A DNA stretch of 64,000 nucleotides, from positions 2,977,501 through 3,041,500 of the forward strand of contig BSDZ01000080.1 of NCBI GenBank assembly GCA_030268105.1. Direction: 5' to 3'. The notes beneath the pieces were generated by a model. It saw only the letters and a program-made list of their open reading frames with translations. It searched no databases and was not told the DNA's origin. Of this stretch, positions 24,980-36,752 are shown piece by piece. The position numbers were made by a program, and so were the translations under genes. Origin of the DNA: Volvox africanus. Lineage: Eukaryota > Chlorophyta > Chlorophyceae > Chlamydomonadales > Volvocaceae. Position 1 is the stretch's first letter. The number at the start of each line of letters is the position of its first letter.

Positions 24980-26568
24980 TCATCCCAGCGCCTTCAACAT
25001 GATTCTGGCCATATCCACCAGCCGCATCCGCTCCGCGTCATCCGATCCAAACGTCGCCGCTGCAGCCTCCAGCTCCTCTGTTGCACGTGCCCGCTCTTCA
25101 AGCTGTATCAACGCCAATGCCGTAACCAGGTGTGCCTCCCCCACCGTCACATGCCCCGATCCCACTGCCGCGGCCCGCGTGCGCGTGATGTCCGCCAACA
25201 TGTCCACCACCTCCATCAGCTGCAGCCGCCCTACTGGCAGTGCAGCTGCGCCTGCTGGCCGTCCCGCGCCCCCCGCCTCCGTGAGTCCCAGAACCACCGC
25301 ATTCAGCGTTGCCGCCCATATGGCCACCACCTGGTCATTGCAGGAGGCGGCCTTTTCTATGTCACCCGCAGACTGGAACACCTGGTGGCGCGGCATCATG
25401 GGAACGGTTCGGTGAGACGGAAGGTGCAAATGCAAGGCAAAAGTGGCTTGCGATAAGTAGAATGGGAAGAGATACGACGTCGATTTCCGGAATTAACCAC
25501 AGGTTATCACAAAACTGAAACCTTGCATACCCGTCATCCCAGATATCCCGCTCACCTTGCCCATGTTGTAATACCCCAGCGATGTGCGCACGTCCTCTGG
25601 CCCGTATTCAAGCGAGCAATAATATACATCCTCTGCGAATGCATGAAGTGCTTCCGCGTGTTTTGACTGGAAAGCATACAGCTGGCCGTACAGCCTGCTA
25701 AGCTGGCTTTTCATGATGCTTGTGGTCAGCCCCGGCTCCTTCATGGCCAGCCAGGATGCCAGAGCCAGAAAGTCCTCGCATTGCTTTGCGCGCCGCAAGC
25801 CCAGGTTGGCCTGCGCAGCCAGAAGGTACAGGGGAAAGAGCTGCAGCGCGGGCGCGGGCTTAAACAGCGCCTGGCCTTGCTGAACGGCATCCAGGGCGAC
25901 AGGCAGTGCAAGCTCGTACTCGCCAGCGGCCATAAGGCGTGCAGCCTCCTGTGGGTATAAGGGCCCCGAGTTGAGGATAGGTAAGCTGGGTATTTTGCAA
26001 CTTGGCATGAGCTAAAAGGGATGCAGATCTGAAATGCATGAGTACGACATATCGGGAAGTGGATAAAGTGTCGTTCTACATACTGTCGATTTGGTTCATA
26101 GGGGGGTCGAAGGCCAAGGTCATAGGGACGTCGGTCAGTCCTGTCAGCACCCTCTTGCTCGTAACCCAAGCAGCACCTGTGACGCCAGCTTCAAAAGCGC
26201 CAACTTGAAGGGTTGCACAAGCTCCATTCTTCGTTTGTCTATCAACAACGTCTCAACAGTGGACGCTGGTAGTAGACATACCCCCTGCGAGTTTGCGCTG
26301 CTCTCCACAGGGAGATGCAGCTCCGCGACAGTGTGCAGTACATCCCGGTTCGCAGACTGCAGCTTAGGAAGCTTGTTTTTCCTCAGTTCCTGAAGAGGTA
26401 TGGGCAGGTTGCATGGGTCCAGTTTGGGATGTAAATGGGCCTGCACGGCGGAATATCTTCGCGGACGGAGCTTACTTGAAGAAAAGCGGTTGGGCTCTCC
26501 TGAAAGAGTTCCACGGCGACCTCTCCCATAACGAACAGCTGCAGATGATGTAAGAGCTCGATGGGCAT
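24980..26568 (-). CDS. ZMYND12: ZMYND12/TAX-1-like ciliary TPR protein lacking a MYND finger
   Basis: In animals and trypanosomes ZMYND12/TAX-1 is an axonemal protein that partners TTC29 and is needed for motility. Exons 26568-26476, 26356-26177, 25948-25556 and 25381-24980 join in frame to about 355 residues, near the 365 of human ZMYND12. The TPR-like body is clear: an AARLMAAGEYELALPVALDA helix pair, then LFPLYLLAAQANLGLRRAKQCEDFLALASW, a SRLYGQLYAFQSKHAEALHAFAEDVYY unit, and EYGPEDVRTSLGYYNMGKVFQ, which matches the family's FGTEDIRTSGGYFHL region. The N-terminus has no cysteine cluster, so the MYND zinc finger of vertebrate members is absent or in an unseen exon. A start at ATG 26566-26568 is possible, but the frame stays open upstream (LKLLKW), so an earlier exon could exist. 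Divergent from MAT3. Confidence 0.85.
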
Positions 26569-27723
26569 CCATTTCAGTAACTTAAGCTGATGCCATATTT
26601 GCCCACCTTTCCATTCCCAGTATGCAACTGATGCAGCTGGGCTTCACCGAGTGAAAAAACTGTGTATGTCAGGGTTGCCATTTGGCTTGAACTGCCCGGG
26701 CTGACCGGGCCTTCTTAGAAAAGCCGATCTCGAAACTGGAGGTGCACGTTTTGCATTTAGTAACAAATTATGCTATAGAAGCAAAACCTAAATAGTCAAG
26801 CCCGCTCTCTATTTATTGTCTTTATAACGAGACTCGCTTTCACAGTTCACTGGTAAGACCATAATAATTAGGAAATGTAAAAATAATATTTTGTAAGAGG
26901 TAGCAGCTAGCACCTGCGAAATTCTTGACCCCGCTCCAAGTTCCTCAAGCCTCAGTTGCCTTACGGCTGGTGGCGGTTTGCCCGGTTGCTAACGGTCTAT
27001 GATAATTAGGTAGATTGCTTCTTATACATTAAACATATCTCCTTCCTTTGCTTAGCCTTATTCATAGCCGATATCAGCAACCCAAAAGTTCTGCAACAGG
27101 CCGCGACACCCAAGGGTCCGTTTCCCCATACGCCTGGCGATTGCCAGATCTTTGAACCTCAAGGAGAGCTTCGAAGACTACACATAAATAATCAAATATT
27201 GCCGGTGGTCCCACTCCCAATGCATGTCTGTTTCCCTTCTGCACTGGAGGGGCCTAGGATACAGGGACCCCTGCTTGGGTATGTGGATGGGGGGCATAGG
27301 GAGTTCAAACGCCCTGCATCGTGCGTACTCGTCATGTGTGTACTAGTTGAGGCCTCCAGGCTAGTGAAGCTAGTATGGCTGTCCACATAAGGCTCGTGCC
27401 TTATGTGCGGGCGCCTGGGCGCTGCACAGTTCGGGCGCCACTCTGAGTCTTATAGTCTCAAATGTCCTCCCAAACACATACTTAAGCATAATATAAGTTA
27501 CACACAACTTGTTTTAGTTCCGAGAAGACGATGCTTCATTACTGCCTTGCTGTCATAGTGGTCACATAGTGACTTTGGCTATGCAACCACGCAGGTAAAT
27601 GCCATATGGCAGTTATATGGTACATGAGATATTCTGAGGAACTCAACGCTACAGGGATTACCGGCAGGGATGGGCAGGGTTCGATAGCGTGCACGTCGGT
27701 CATGGTATGCACGACCCAACCTC
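26569..27723. other. AT-rich spacer between ZMYND12-like gene and MAT3
   Basis: It should carry both divergent promoters. A plus-strand open stretch near 27077-27390 (PKVLQQAATPKGPFPHTPGD...) looks somewhat coding and could be an N-terminal MAT3 exon, but I could not place splice sites that join it. Confidence 0.4.
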
Positions 27724-30700
27724 ATGTCCCAAACTTTAGGAGGATCATCCCGCGCTACAATCGCCACAAGCCTTGCCCAAAACTTGGAAACCAACTTCGA
27801 AGCAATCCTGTAAGTGCTAGATGAGGTAGGATGGCAAGCGAGGTATATACGGTAAATCAAGGACCTACCCCAAGTTCACAGCACTAACGGTGGCCAAACA
27901 ACGTCCCACACTAGGGAGTGGACAGTCAGGGGTGGAATGCTTAACCAAAGATTATATCCGCTTTATTAAATCCGAAAATCCAATTCCATTTCAATGGCTT
28001 TTTAAGTGTAACCGCAACAGTACGTTACCAAAAGAGATGGCAACAAGCTCCCGTACTCATCTGCACACTGCACATGCCAATCGCAAGTACAGCTCCACAT
28101 TCACGCTATGCACGATGCTTGGGCAGGGCAGGAAACCCATCAAGTAATAATCTCCAAAAGTTTTCTTTATGGATGTTCCCCCATGTGAGGTGGCACATGC
28201 GTGAATGGGTGCACCGAAGGTCACCCAACATCTTGGCTTGCAGTATCCCAAGCGTCTTGAATCAGGTATCAAAGTTTGATTTTAAGCTCAGTAATAGTTG
28301 GCGTTATCAACAATGAAATTGCATTTTAACATTTGAAGATTCATGAAAAGTCCGATGCCCCGAACTCTTGTACGGTAACGTTTTGGATTATTTCGAATTG
28401 TTTTAACTGGTACTGCGTTAGCAAGCCATGAGGTGACAACATATTATGCATGGGCGTTTGTTGAGGAATCTAAATGCTTTATGATTGTCTCACCCCCAAG
28501 TTTCAAGCGTCTTGTGTCGGAGCCCCAGACGGCTTTGGCCTGCCACCGATCTGCGTATACCATCGCTTACAAGTTATAGTAATCACAATTTGCAAAACTG
28601 AGGCCTTTTGGTCCATATTTTTAAGGACAATGGGGCTTCCTTTGTTTCGATGTTCTGACATCGGGCAACTCAAGCCCCCACCAGTTATCAGTTCCGAAGA
28701 CGTCTCAGCAAGCCAAGAATGGCTGAAGGTGGTTGTCAATAATGCGGTGCGTGGCGCAAATCCTGCCAAACGGTGTCCCTCTCGTGAAGTGGCCTGACTG
28801 CTTTTCGCCGTTCGCTAATCCAGCAATACGTCAGCACTGATCTATTCACCTATTTCCGCTTGGACCGCAAGAATGACCTTACGGTAAGAAGCCTATGTAT
28901 ATCTTGTAAACCTGGGATTGGGTTACGATACGTCCGCAACTAATCAGCTAATTAGGCATCTGGTGGGCTGCAAGCTGCAGCTTGCAGCTTGCTTGCCTGA
29001 ATCCTTAACTTATTCCTGATGCCCGTTTGGATGATGTGGTACGAAAATTACGGCTAATAATTTAAATGCAAGGCTTGATCAGCTGTGACGCGGCAAGAGC
29101 TGAAGGTGTCGGACTGTATTGTAGCGTGGACCTATATGTCTGGGCGTTATTCATCTCTTCCAGAAGGCTTGCGATATGGGTCGGATTATATCGCCAGCTT
29201 GCTGATCTGGGTCGCGCCATGGCTGGTATACCCTACCTGGCGTAGTCATTCCGAGCTAGTGCTAGTGCGAGGTGATGCCAGGTGCATTAACCGGGCGTCA
29301 TTATAGTAATTATAAATATAATCCATGCGGGTGGGCTGTGTCATGCCCTGTCTGCGTGTAGTCACGGTTAGGTCACGTTGATGCATACCTGTATGAAGCT
29401 TATCGCAGATTACCTTAATGCGAGTTTCTGTCTGTGCAGGTGAAGATTATGAGCATTAAAGACGATCTTTTGGCGCGCTTGTTTCCATGGCCGCGGCGTT
29501 TAAGTATCCCATGGGCTTATGAACAAGGCGCCGAAGCAGGCATTCACAGTCAGCAGGACGCGGTATTGCGGGCGACCTACCTATATTATAGGTGCGCTAA
29601 TTAGTGTGCGAAAAGCACACCAACTCTTGCTCGGGGCATATGTATCAACGACAAAGTTGTCATGTTCGTGTACGCGTGCATATGTCAGCGCTCTTTACTA
29701 CATCTTGAAGAAGCTTTTCCCCAAGAGTATCATTGGAGGCACCGCCAGTCGGTTCAACAACAGGCCGACAGTACCCCCAGAAGCCGTCCCCCATGCGATC
29801 CAGCTTCTAATGACACCGGTGTTCCACACATCCATGTTAATGGTTGCGGCAATGCTGGTCCAAGCGATTTGTTCGCAGGTGAGCTAGCGGACAGGACAGT
29901 ATTTAGCGCTGTAGGAAGGATGTGGGGACTGGTACGTTGTTGGACTTGGTTCATCAGGATACGCGTGCAAATTTGTTATGCAAAGCGAGGAGGATTACTT
30001 TGCTGCAAGCCAGTAATGAACCAAGCGAGTAGTTTGCACATTCCCTGCTGTGATTGAAGAGTGATGGAGGGAATTCGGGCTCGCAAGCTATCCGTTTTGC
30101 CAACGCACCATGGGCCCATCGAGTACGTCACCTGGGGTCATATGATTGTTGTGCAAATGTTTATCCTCAGTTCGAGTGTTCTTTGTTGGCTTTGCTGGCA
30201 CTTGTCCTCGCCCCTCGTTTCCGCGTTTCCTAACGTCCGGTCACTGCCGCGTTTGGTTGGCTTGCCACCTGTACTCCCACCCGGAGTATCTCAATGTTAC
30301 GCTGACATCGTTTAAAGTATATTGATGGACTCGGGACCAAACCGAAACCGATCCACACTACTAACCACTACAGGGCGCAAGAGGCCTCGGCACGTCACTC
30401 GACGAATTTCTTCTTATTTCTCGCAAAGCCGGCTTGCAGCACAACATGATGGCTGTATGGAATGCATGCAGGTGGGTGATGATTTGAATTTATTCCTGAT
30501 AGACACCCAGAGCTCAGGTCGTTGCATGCGAGGATCAGGAATGGGTACGAAGTCTCCGGAAATGTGTGGTTCCTACTGTACCGCTTGACCGACCGCCTCA
30601 AAACCTTATGCCGTACAGGTGGTTTGATAATATCTTCGCCGCGGAGATGTATCACGCAGACTGCCATGCAGAGAGGCCGCAGCTTCCACCGTTGCCTGGC

Positions 30701-33404
30701 CGTTACGTTTTGGGTCGCTTAATGCGGCTCTGCGAGGAGCGCGAGGTGATGGCTGAAGGGTCCACATTCTACCCAATTTACGAGCAACTAGGTGGGATTT
30801 TGGAAGGTAGGTAGGAAAGGCTTGGATTGGTTATTATTATGTCGTCGATAGCTTATTCGGAGTTGAGGCCAGCAGTGAGTGAAGGAGGCAGCGGGTGAAG
30901 AAGGCAGTGAGTGAGTCTGCCTGTCTACAAGCTTACCGTTTTCTGTGTGTCTGTGACATCCTTTTCTTTCAGGCGTAAATGGTAACTTCAACGTGAGCGA
31001 CGTGAAACTCGTCATGTGGTTCGTGCAGGTAGGCGCACAGTTGCTCAGCTCGTAATTTGCTAATCGAAACCGAAGGTTGACGTTCTGATATCAGGTTGCC
31101 CTGGAGGCTTCCATACTTGTTTGCAGTGCATCGTAGACTTGCGCTCTTACGGTCTCAGTTAGCCTAAGTCTTGGGACACAGTCTCGGAACCCGTGGCTCG
31201 AAAACCCCTTGTACGGCTAGGTTTTCCGGGACATAATCCCGTACCCCCGACGGAACTACAAGAACGAAGTCCATCTCATAACTAGTACTGGGACGAAGGG
31301 TGCTGTACTTGCTTCTGTGTCGTCCATGACAGACGAGCACGCCCTTCGTTTGCAGGCGTACACGAACCGCGCAGTCACGATCGCCGACTTCATGGCTGAA
31401 AAATTAGTTGAGCTGGTGAAGCAGCGGCAGCAAACGGTAAGCTGGAAGCTGCTGGGCACTTTTTTGCAGCCTTACGCCTGGAACGGCAAAAATAATGCAT
31501 CCGAATTAAATCCAGAAAACGTTAGGCTCCACGCGCTTTTTCGTCAGCGTCCCTGGCGGTCTTGCTGACCAAACTCGTATTTTTAACAGCTGGACATTTA
31601 CCCCTCCTTCATGGTTTTCCCCTATCCTTCATGATGCAAGCAGACTAAGAATTTGTCATCCTATGCATGCAGGTCGACGGCATGGATGCTGGAGGCACCG
31701 CTGGCTTCGGCAAGGCACTGGCGTCCCTAGACGATTTTCCCAAGATGGCCTCAGACTTGGTGGAAACAATCGTGGCGTCAAACTTCCATTTATTTTTCAA
31801 CCAGCACATGTTTGTCCTCCTCGCTTGCAGGCAAGTGAATGAACGGTCCTTTATCTGCTCTGCGCTGGGGAGAATTATAGATTGCCCGAGCTCTTGAATC
31901 CAGTCCTCCCATCTTTGCATGTTATGACTTGCAAGGATTGCACGGTGTGCTGGGTAAGTATACTTAGTCCGTGCCAGGCTAGCTGTCAATGCCACTTCTA
32001 ACGACATCCTAGAAATAAGACCGAGAAGCCGCTCGCATCCGTTCCAGCCTTTATTGCATGGCGAAGGCGGCCCGGATCAAGCTATCCTTCGCGGAAATCA
32101 CGGGGCTCTTCGCGGAATTGCTCCCGGACGTCTCGGCTCAGATGTTTGAGGCTCAGGTTAGTTTACCGCGTCGTCGAAGGGAAAGTGCTGGACTGGATGA
32201 AACGCGCAGGCACCAAACTGGAATGATACCCGATGCGATGCATTCTATACCTGCTCTATACAATATTGAGCTGGAGAGAATGCATGCCTTGTGATCCTGT
32301 ATGATTCGATATCATCTGTCCGATCATTAGTCTTGTGTCACACCGCTACAGGTTGAGCTGCATCCAGCCCTGGCCGGCATATCATCAGCCGATTCGGCGC
32401 AAAAGAGCTGCGGCATCGGCGTTCCGGCCGTCATGGGTGGCATCCGCCCGTTTTACAACTCAATTTTTCTGCCGTGCGTAGAAGGTGGGGTGGGGGCATA
32501 TTAGTGGCTCGCAGTGCACACTACTGCTGTAGTGACTCCCTAAGTTCCCTGCATGCCATCGGCGAAAACTTAACGTAATCCTCTGAGCGCACGGAGTTGT
32601 TTTCCTGCTGATTAATCCATGGATTGCGGTATTTTCGGCCACCTGGGTGCAGCAGGCCACGTGCGGCAGTTGATTGCGCATGTAAGTGGGCGCAGCTCAG
32701 CCGGTCCCACACCGTCTCCGCCGTCACAACAAGATGCACTTAAGTCTTTTAAGGGTGCCGTTGACTTCATGGAACCAGCGCCGGCGGATCTCAATGGCGG
32801 CTCCACTGGCAATTTGACACCTAAAGAAGCAAGCACGGCTGCGCCCAATAAGGCATCTGACAGCTTGTTCCAGTCAGCGCGACTACCCGCCTCCGAGGAG
32901 GCGGTTGCACGAGTGGCTGGTTCCATTAGCGGCGCTCGCGACCGCAGCATTATCCCCCAACTCCATGACGCACGCAAGCTACATATTTACAAGGATGACG
33001 GCGAGGACGACCCGGCCCCGGAGGACTCAGGTATAAACAAAAGTCGAGGTATTCCGCGAGACGCAGCCATGGGCAACGAGAAGCTTTCTGCATGGCGGTC
33101 CGGCACGTCGATGGTGCTGCAGGAACGAAAAAATCTCATTAACGGGGCTCTTACAACAACAGGCGCGTTCCTACGGCCCATGATGGATGGCTTAAAGCAC
33201 ACCGGCGAGGCTCATAAGCCTCAGCTTCGTGCACAGGTAACTTCGGGGGCCCCTGCAGGAAAAAAGCGTCAGAGCCCGACCAGCAAGGAAAACATCGTGG
33301 ACCAAGCTCACCTTGCCGCTGGACCCATCTTAGTGGGCGCTAACAATGCCACTGTTGTGGCACACGGCAGGACTCGCCGTAGCGGTACGCAGCGAATCTA
33401 TTAA
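27724..33404 (+). CDS. MAT3: Retinoblastoma-related protein (MAT3/RBR)
   Basis: Pocket protein that restrains E2F-DP and sets cell-size-dependent division. Exons: 27724-27809, 28093-28143, 28244-28265, 28466-28572 (first four tentative), 28626-28746, 28824-28883, 29440-29591, 29689-29878, 30374-30471 (optional), 30553 or 30539-30806, 30973-31028, 31356-31436, 31673-31830, 32048-32156, 32352-32484, 32656-33404; about 808 residues. Pocket A shows DAVLRATYLYY, LLMTPVFHTSML and the closing ERPQLPPLPGRYVLGRLMRL...GSTFYPIYEQL. Pocket B shows HLFFNQHMFVLLACSLYCMAKAARIKLSFAEIT and GIRPFYNSIFLP. The Tyr/Lys of SLYCMAK and the Tyr-Asn of FYNS match human RB Y709/K713 and Y756/N757, so the LxCxE cleft looks intact. 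The C-terminus is basic with TP/SP sites. The intron after 31830 has a GC donor. The usual N-terminal RB domain was not found. Codon bias is weak. Confidence 0.87.
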
Positions 33405-33968
33405 GCAATACCCCGTTGGCCAAAGATTTGACGGGGATGGCACGCAAGTATTCGCAAACGTACCCATATTACGGTGGTGATTGTCTGCGTGAGCACAGCA
33501 GACATGATGATGTATGTGTATGCGCAGGATGGTGCAGCTCGCTGAGCAGCTCGCCTAAGCATATGAAATATGTCACTACTGAAATATCCAAAGTGTTTGA
33601 TTGCATGTGATCACTAACTTTTATCCTCCCGCTGGTACGGAAACATTCGTGCCTTCCTTTGGGCTTAGCCACCTATTGGCTTCGTAAGATCCGCATCCAA
33701 TTACTAATTTAATACAAAATGTATGCAGTTCTGCATTCATGCATTATTTGCAGCGAAGATTTGCAGTGGAGTTTCCCCTGCTGTGAACTTGATCTGTGCA
33801 GCAGCTGTGACACATGTGTGCTTGCTTAATCGGTGAATTTCGCCAAGCCCGGGATATCAATGATAGGCACGTAGTAATTGTTATGCACTTCAAAGTTATG
33901 TCTAATGATATGGGTGGTAAGTGGTTATGCTTACAAGCAGAGGAGTCGTGTGGACACGGTTTTAGGCG

Positions 33969-34305
33969 GGGGCTAGCTACAGCTAGCTATAGCTGCTGGG
34001 CTCCTGCATGCGTATTGCAGCATGGATGGATGTCTCCTGCACCGTTGGTTGTTGGAGGCATAGGCGGTATAACAGTCTGTCCAAGGCGCCCTGGCCTGGC
34101 CGCTTTCAACAGCGACTTAGCTGAAGGATCCGCCTTCGAAGTGTTCAACTAGGTAGCAGTTCGAAAGATGCCCTCCCTCATGACTGGAATTTCGCCATAT
34201 CTCGCTGTTGGCCTGTGGGTCGATGCCAAGGTGACTGTTTTGCGGCGCCGTGGTGGAGTTCAGCGTCCGCCTGTGTGGGGATTTGCAGCGCGCATCGAGC
34301 CGTCT
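33969..34305 (+). repeat. 337-bp inverted repeat, copy B
   Basis: Inverted partner of 17496-17832. Two differences were seen by eye: a T/C change that turns Val into Ala, and a T/G change that turns Leu into Arg in the small shared frame. Both boundaries are sharp, and flanking sequence is unrelated on both sides. Confidence 0.9.
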
Positions 34306-34549
34306 CTATTTACAGCTGGGAGGATACAGGGCACGGCTTGTGACTGGCTGAGACGTGCGGGCCATAGCACGTGGGCGAGAAATGAACGCAGTATATCTGT
34401 TACACAAGTATGCAGATCGATTACAAAGAATTTTGGATGTTCATGTAAAAAAATATCCAGGATACATGTTCATCCATGCCCTACATGCTACTTTACGTGT
34501 GTATCGTCGATGATACAACTTTTCGTCGTCCTATACAAAAAGCTATGTA

Positions 34550-34638
34550 ATGCAGGATACTCTCAAAAATCTTATAGTCCATGCAGGACTCCCTCAAAAC
34601 CCTTGTGTCATGCAGAATACCCTCAACAAATGGTCTAT
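34550..34638 (+). repeat. Three degenerate 29-31 bp tandem units
   Basis: Units begin ATGCAGGATACTCTCAAA (34550), ATGCAGGACTCCCTCAAA (34581) and ATGCAGAATACCCTCAAC (34610), followed by a variable tail. Likely a simple minisatellite. Confidence 0.6.
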
Positions 34639-34811
34639 CCAAAGACGACGTGGACGAAGATTGGGGACGAGCAGAGAAGATCCAGCATCGCCGGCATGAC
34701 TGGTACGATCGACTACCATAAACAGTCACTCACCAAGCCTGCATCCACAAGAACAATCTTCTACCCTCGTATCGCCAAAGTCGCAGCAGGTGTCGTTACG
34801 CACAAAAGGAC

Positions 34812-36752
34812 TCAGGCGGCATTATGTATCTTTATATGTGCATGAAACGCAATCGGTTGCGGTGCATCACGGAAGATGCTGATAGGAGACACCCCAGTCA
34901 TAACGTCTTCGCTGTTAGCGCTTGAGGTGTCGCTCTCTGCCAGCGACGTCCGTCGCAGGAAAGATTCCGAGAAGGCACCTGGTTGGGTGCCGAACCAGGG
35001 TTCCCTGCCAGCTGCTACTGAGCCCACCGCAAAGCCAACGATGGGAACCACCTCCACACTCGAAAGGCATACAGCAGCATCCAACGCTGGCATACCGTCC
35101 GGCCACGCTACCTCGTATTTATGCAGGTCATTCTCCGACAGGGATGGCCGCCGTAGCAGCTGCTGCTGCTGTTGCTGCTGCTCGTCCAGCGCACGTTCCA
35201 CACCCACCCGCCGGCGCTCCTCCCATTCGCTTTGCATCAGCCGCTCCTCTTCTTCCGCCTTTAACCAGCGGTGTAGTAGCGCAGGCTTGCGGCGCCACGG
35301 GGGTTGTTCCATGCCCTGCGTGCTGAAATTGGCAGCGATGGCAGGCCCCAGGGAGCTCACCAGGCGCGCCAACCGGGTGTGTGTGCCGATGAACACCTCC
35401 GGCACTATTCCCTCCAAAGCGCGCTGATAGACGGGAGTGGCGGGGCCCAGGGCCAGGTGCTCACGAAGCGCCGCGTCAACAATAACCATCTGCGGAGCCA
35501 CCGCTTCAAGGTTTGTAAATTGATCTTGGTCCCCAGAGACCTCATCCCGGTGATCATCAGCTGCATACGTTACAGAATAGAAATCGGGCAGAATCAGCAT
35601 GCGCGAAGGGCTTATACGCGGTGATGGATGTGGGATTCGCAGGTCTTGCCGGCTGCACGTCCGTATCTATCTTCAAAATGTTGCAACGCGATCAAATGCG
35701 AGCGCGAAAGCACCACCTGATAAAGACGGATAATTATCTCCACCAAATCCACTAAGCTGGCGCTCATGCAGGCCCCCATCTGACCCTACAGCTCACCGCG
35801 GGGCTGTGTGACCACCAGGAAGGGGGCGTTGATGGACCTGGTGCTAAGTGGCGAGGCTGCATTGGGCTTTGGTGGGGCCATCACAACTGCCTTCAGACCG
35901 TGCTTTGACAGGTAAGCCGCCAGGGTACTCATCAGATCTCGATCGTCTTTGCATCCTTCGGCGAGGGAGTCAGCAACCAGTCGCTGCACCTGTGTGCAGA
36001 AAGTCGCAACATGTGGACGGGGTTGGAAAGCGGGTATAAAAGTCCAACACAGGGTTACCGGCTGGCGAATCATCCTGGAAAGCATGCACTCACTGAACCT
36101 CTCCGGCGTAAAATCAATTTCCCAACGAACATACAGGGCGTTACGGCAGCAGTTTTTTGATATCTCGATACTCTCTAGCGCCCTGAATGTCCCCTGATTA
36201 TGGTATACTCGTACCTTGCCCTCAAGGCCGCTCATGGGGATAGATCTATCCTGGTCGAACGCGAAGTTGATGCACACGACACGAGAGTAGGCGCGAGAAT
36301 TATCATCACCGCCTGCCGACGAAGATGCCAGGCCGTCCACTTGAAACTGCAAGTTTAAATGAGCAATTTTGCACATAAGTCAGACATTTCGCTTAAGTTT
36401 TTGGAGGTAAGAGGTCACCTTTCGCGGGAACGGTTAGTGAACTTTCCCTGTTGTTGTGTGTTTCCCGGATCTGAAAAATCATGGAATAGTTTGCTGACAT
36501 TGCTAATTACTTGACAAATCCTTGCAGCCTAACTTTTACCGGTATGCAGAAGCCAATTCCAGCTACCTGCAAATCCTCGTCGATAGCGACGTCCTCAAGG
36601 GACACTTCCACAAAATCCGGCTCGGATGCTCTTTCAAAGTCCTCGGTGGTGGATGGACGGTTCCTTGATGATTGCCGACGGCCCGCAGGCACATCGATGA
36701 CGGCCGACTTGAGAGCCGGGCCACTCCTTTCAGTGTCATGCGCGTTGCTCAC
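34812..36752 (-). CDS. DUF506 (PDDEXK-like plant/algal) protein
   Basis: Exons 36752-36567, 36346-36215, 35989-35797 and 35644-34812 join in phase to about 447 residues. The DUF506 (PF04720) pattern is present: an RLVADSLAEGCKDDRDLMSTLAAYLSKHGLKAVVM helix-strand unit, a SRMLILPDFYS strand, YQRALEGIVPEVFIGTHTRLARLVSSL and the diagnostic QPPWRRKPALLHRWL near the C-terminal third. Plant members are distantly PDDEXK-nuclease-like and mostly uncharacterised; some respond to calcium, nutrients or root-hair growth. The acidic residues of an active nuclease are not obvious here. A Gln-rich run follows the core. The first recognised exon has no in-frame ATG (it would begin at GTG 36752), so a true first exon must lie upstream of 36752, and the model is 5'-incomplete. 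Convergent with MAT3. Confidence 0.87.

Larger units (their letters stand above)
33405..34811. other. Spacer between convergent MAT3 and DUF506 genes
   Basis: Contains inverted repeat copy B (33969-34305) and a degenerate short tandem repeat (34550-34638). No gene recognised. A plus-strand open frame at 34168-34845 is only the repeat's frame running into unrelated sequence. Confidence 0.6.

Noticed and set aside
29662..30057. Alternative frame of MAT3 exon at 29689 (HLEEAFPQEYHWRH...)
   Set aside because: Open and superficially coding, but the other frame aligns with RB pocket A (LLMTPVFHTSML) and matches upstream exon phase.
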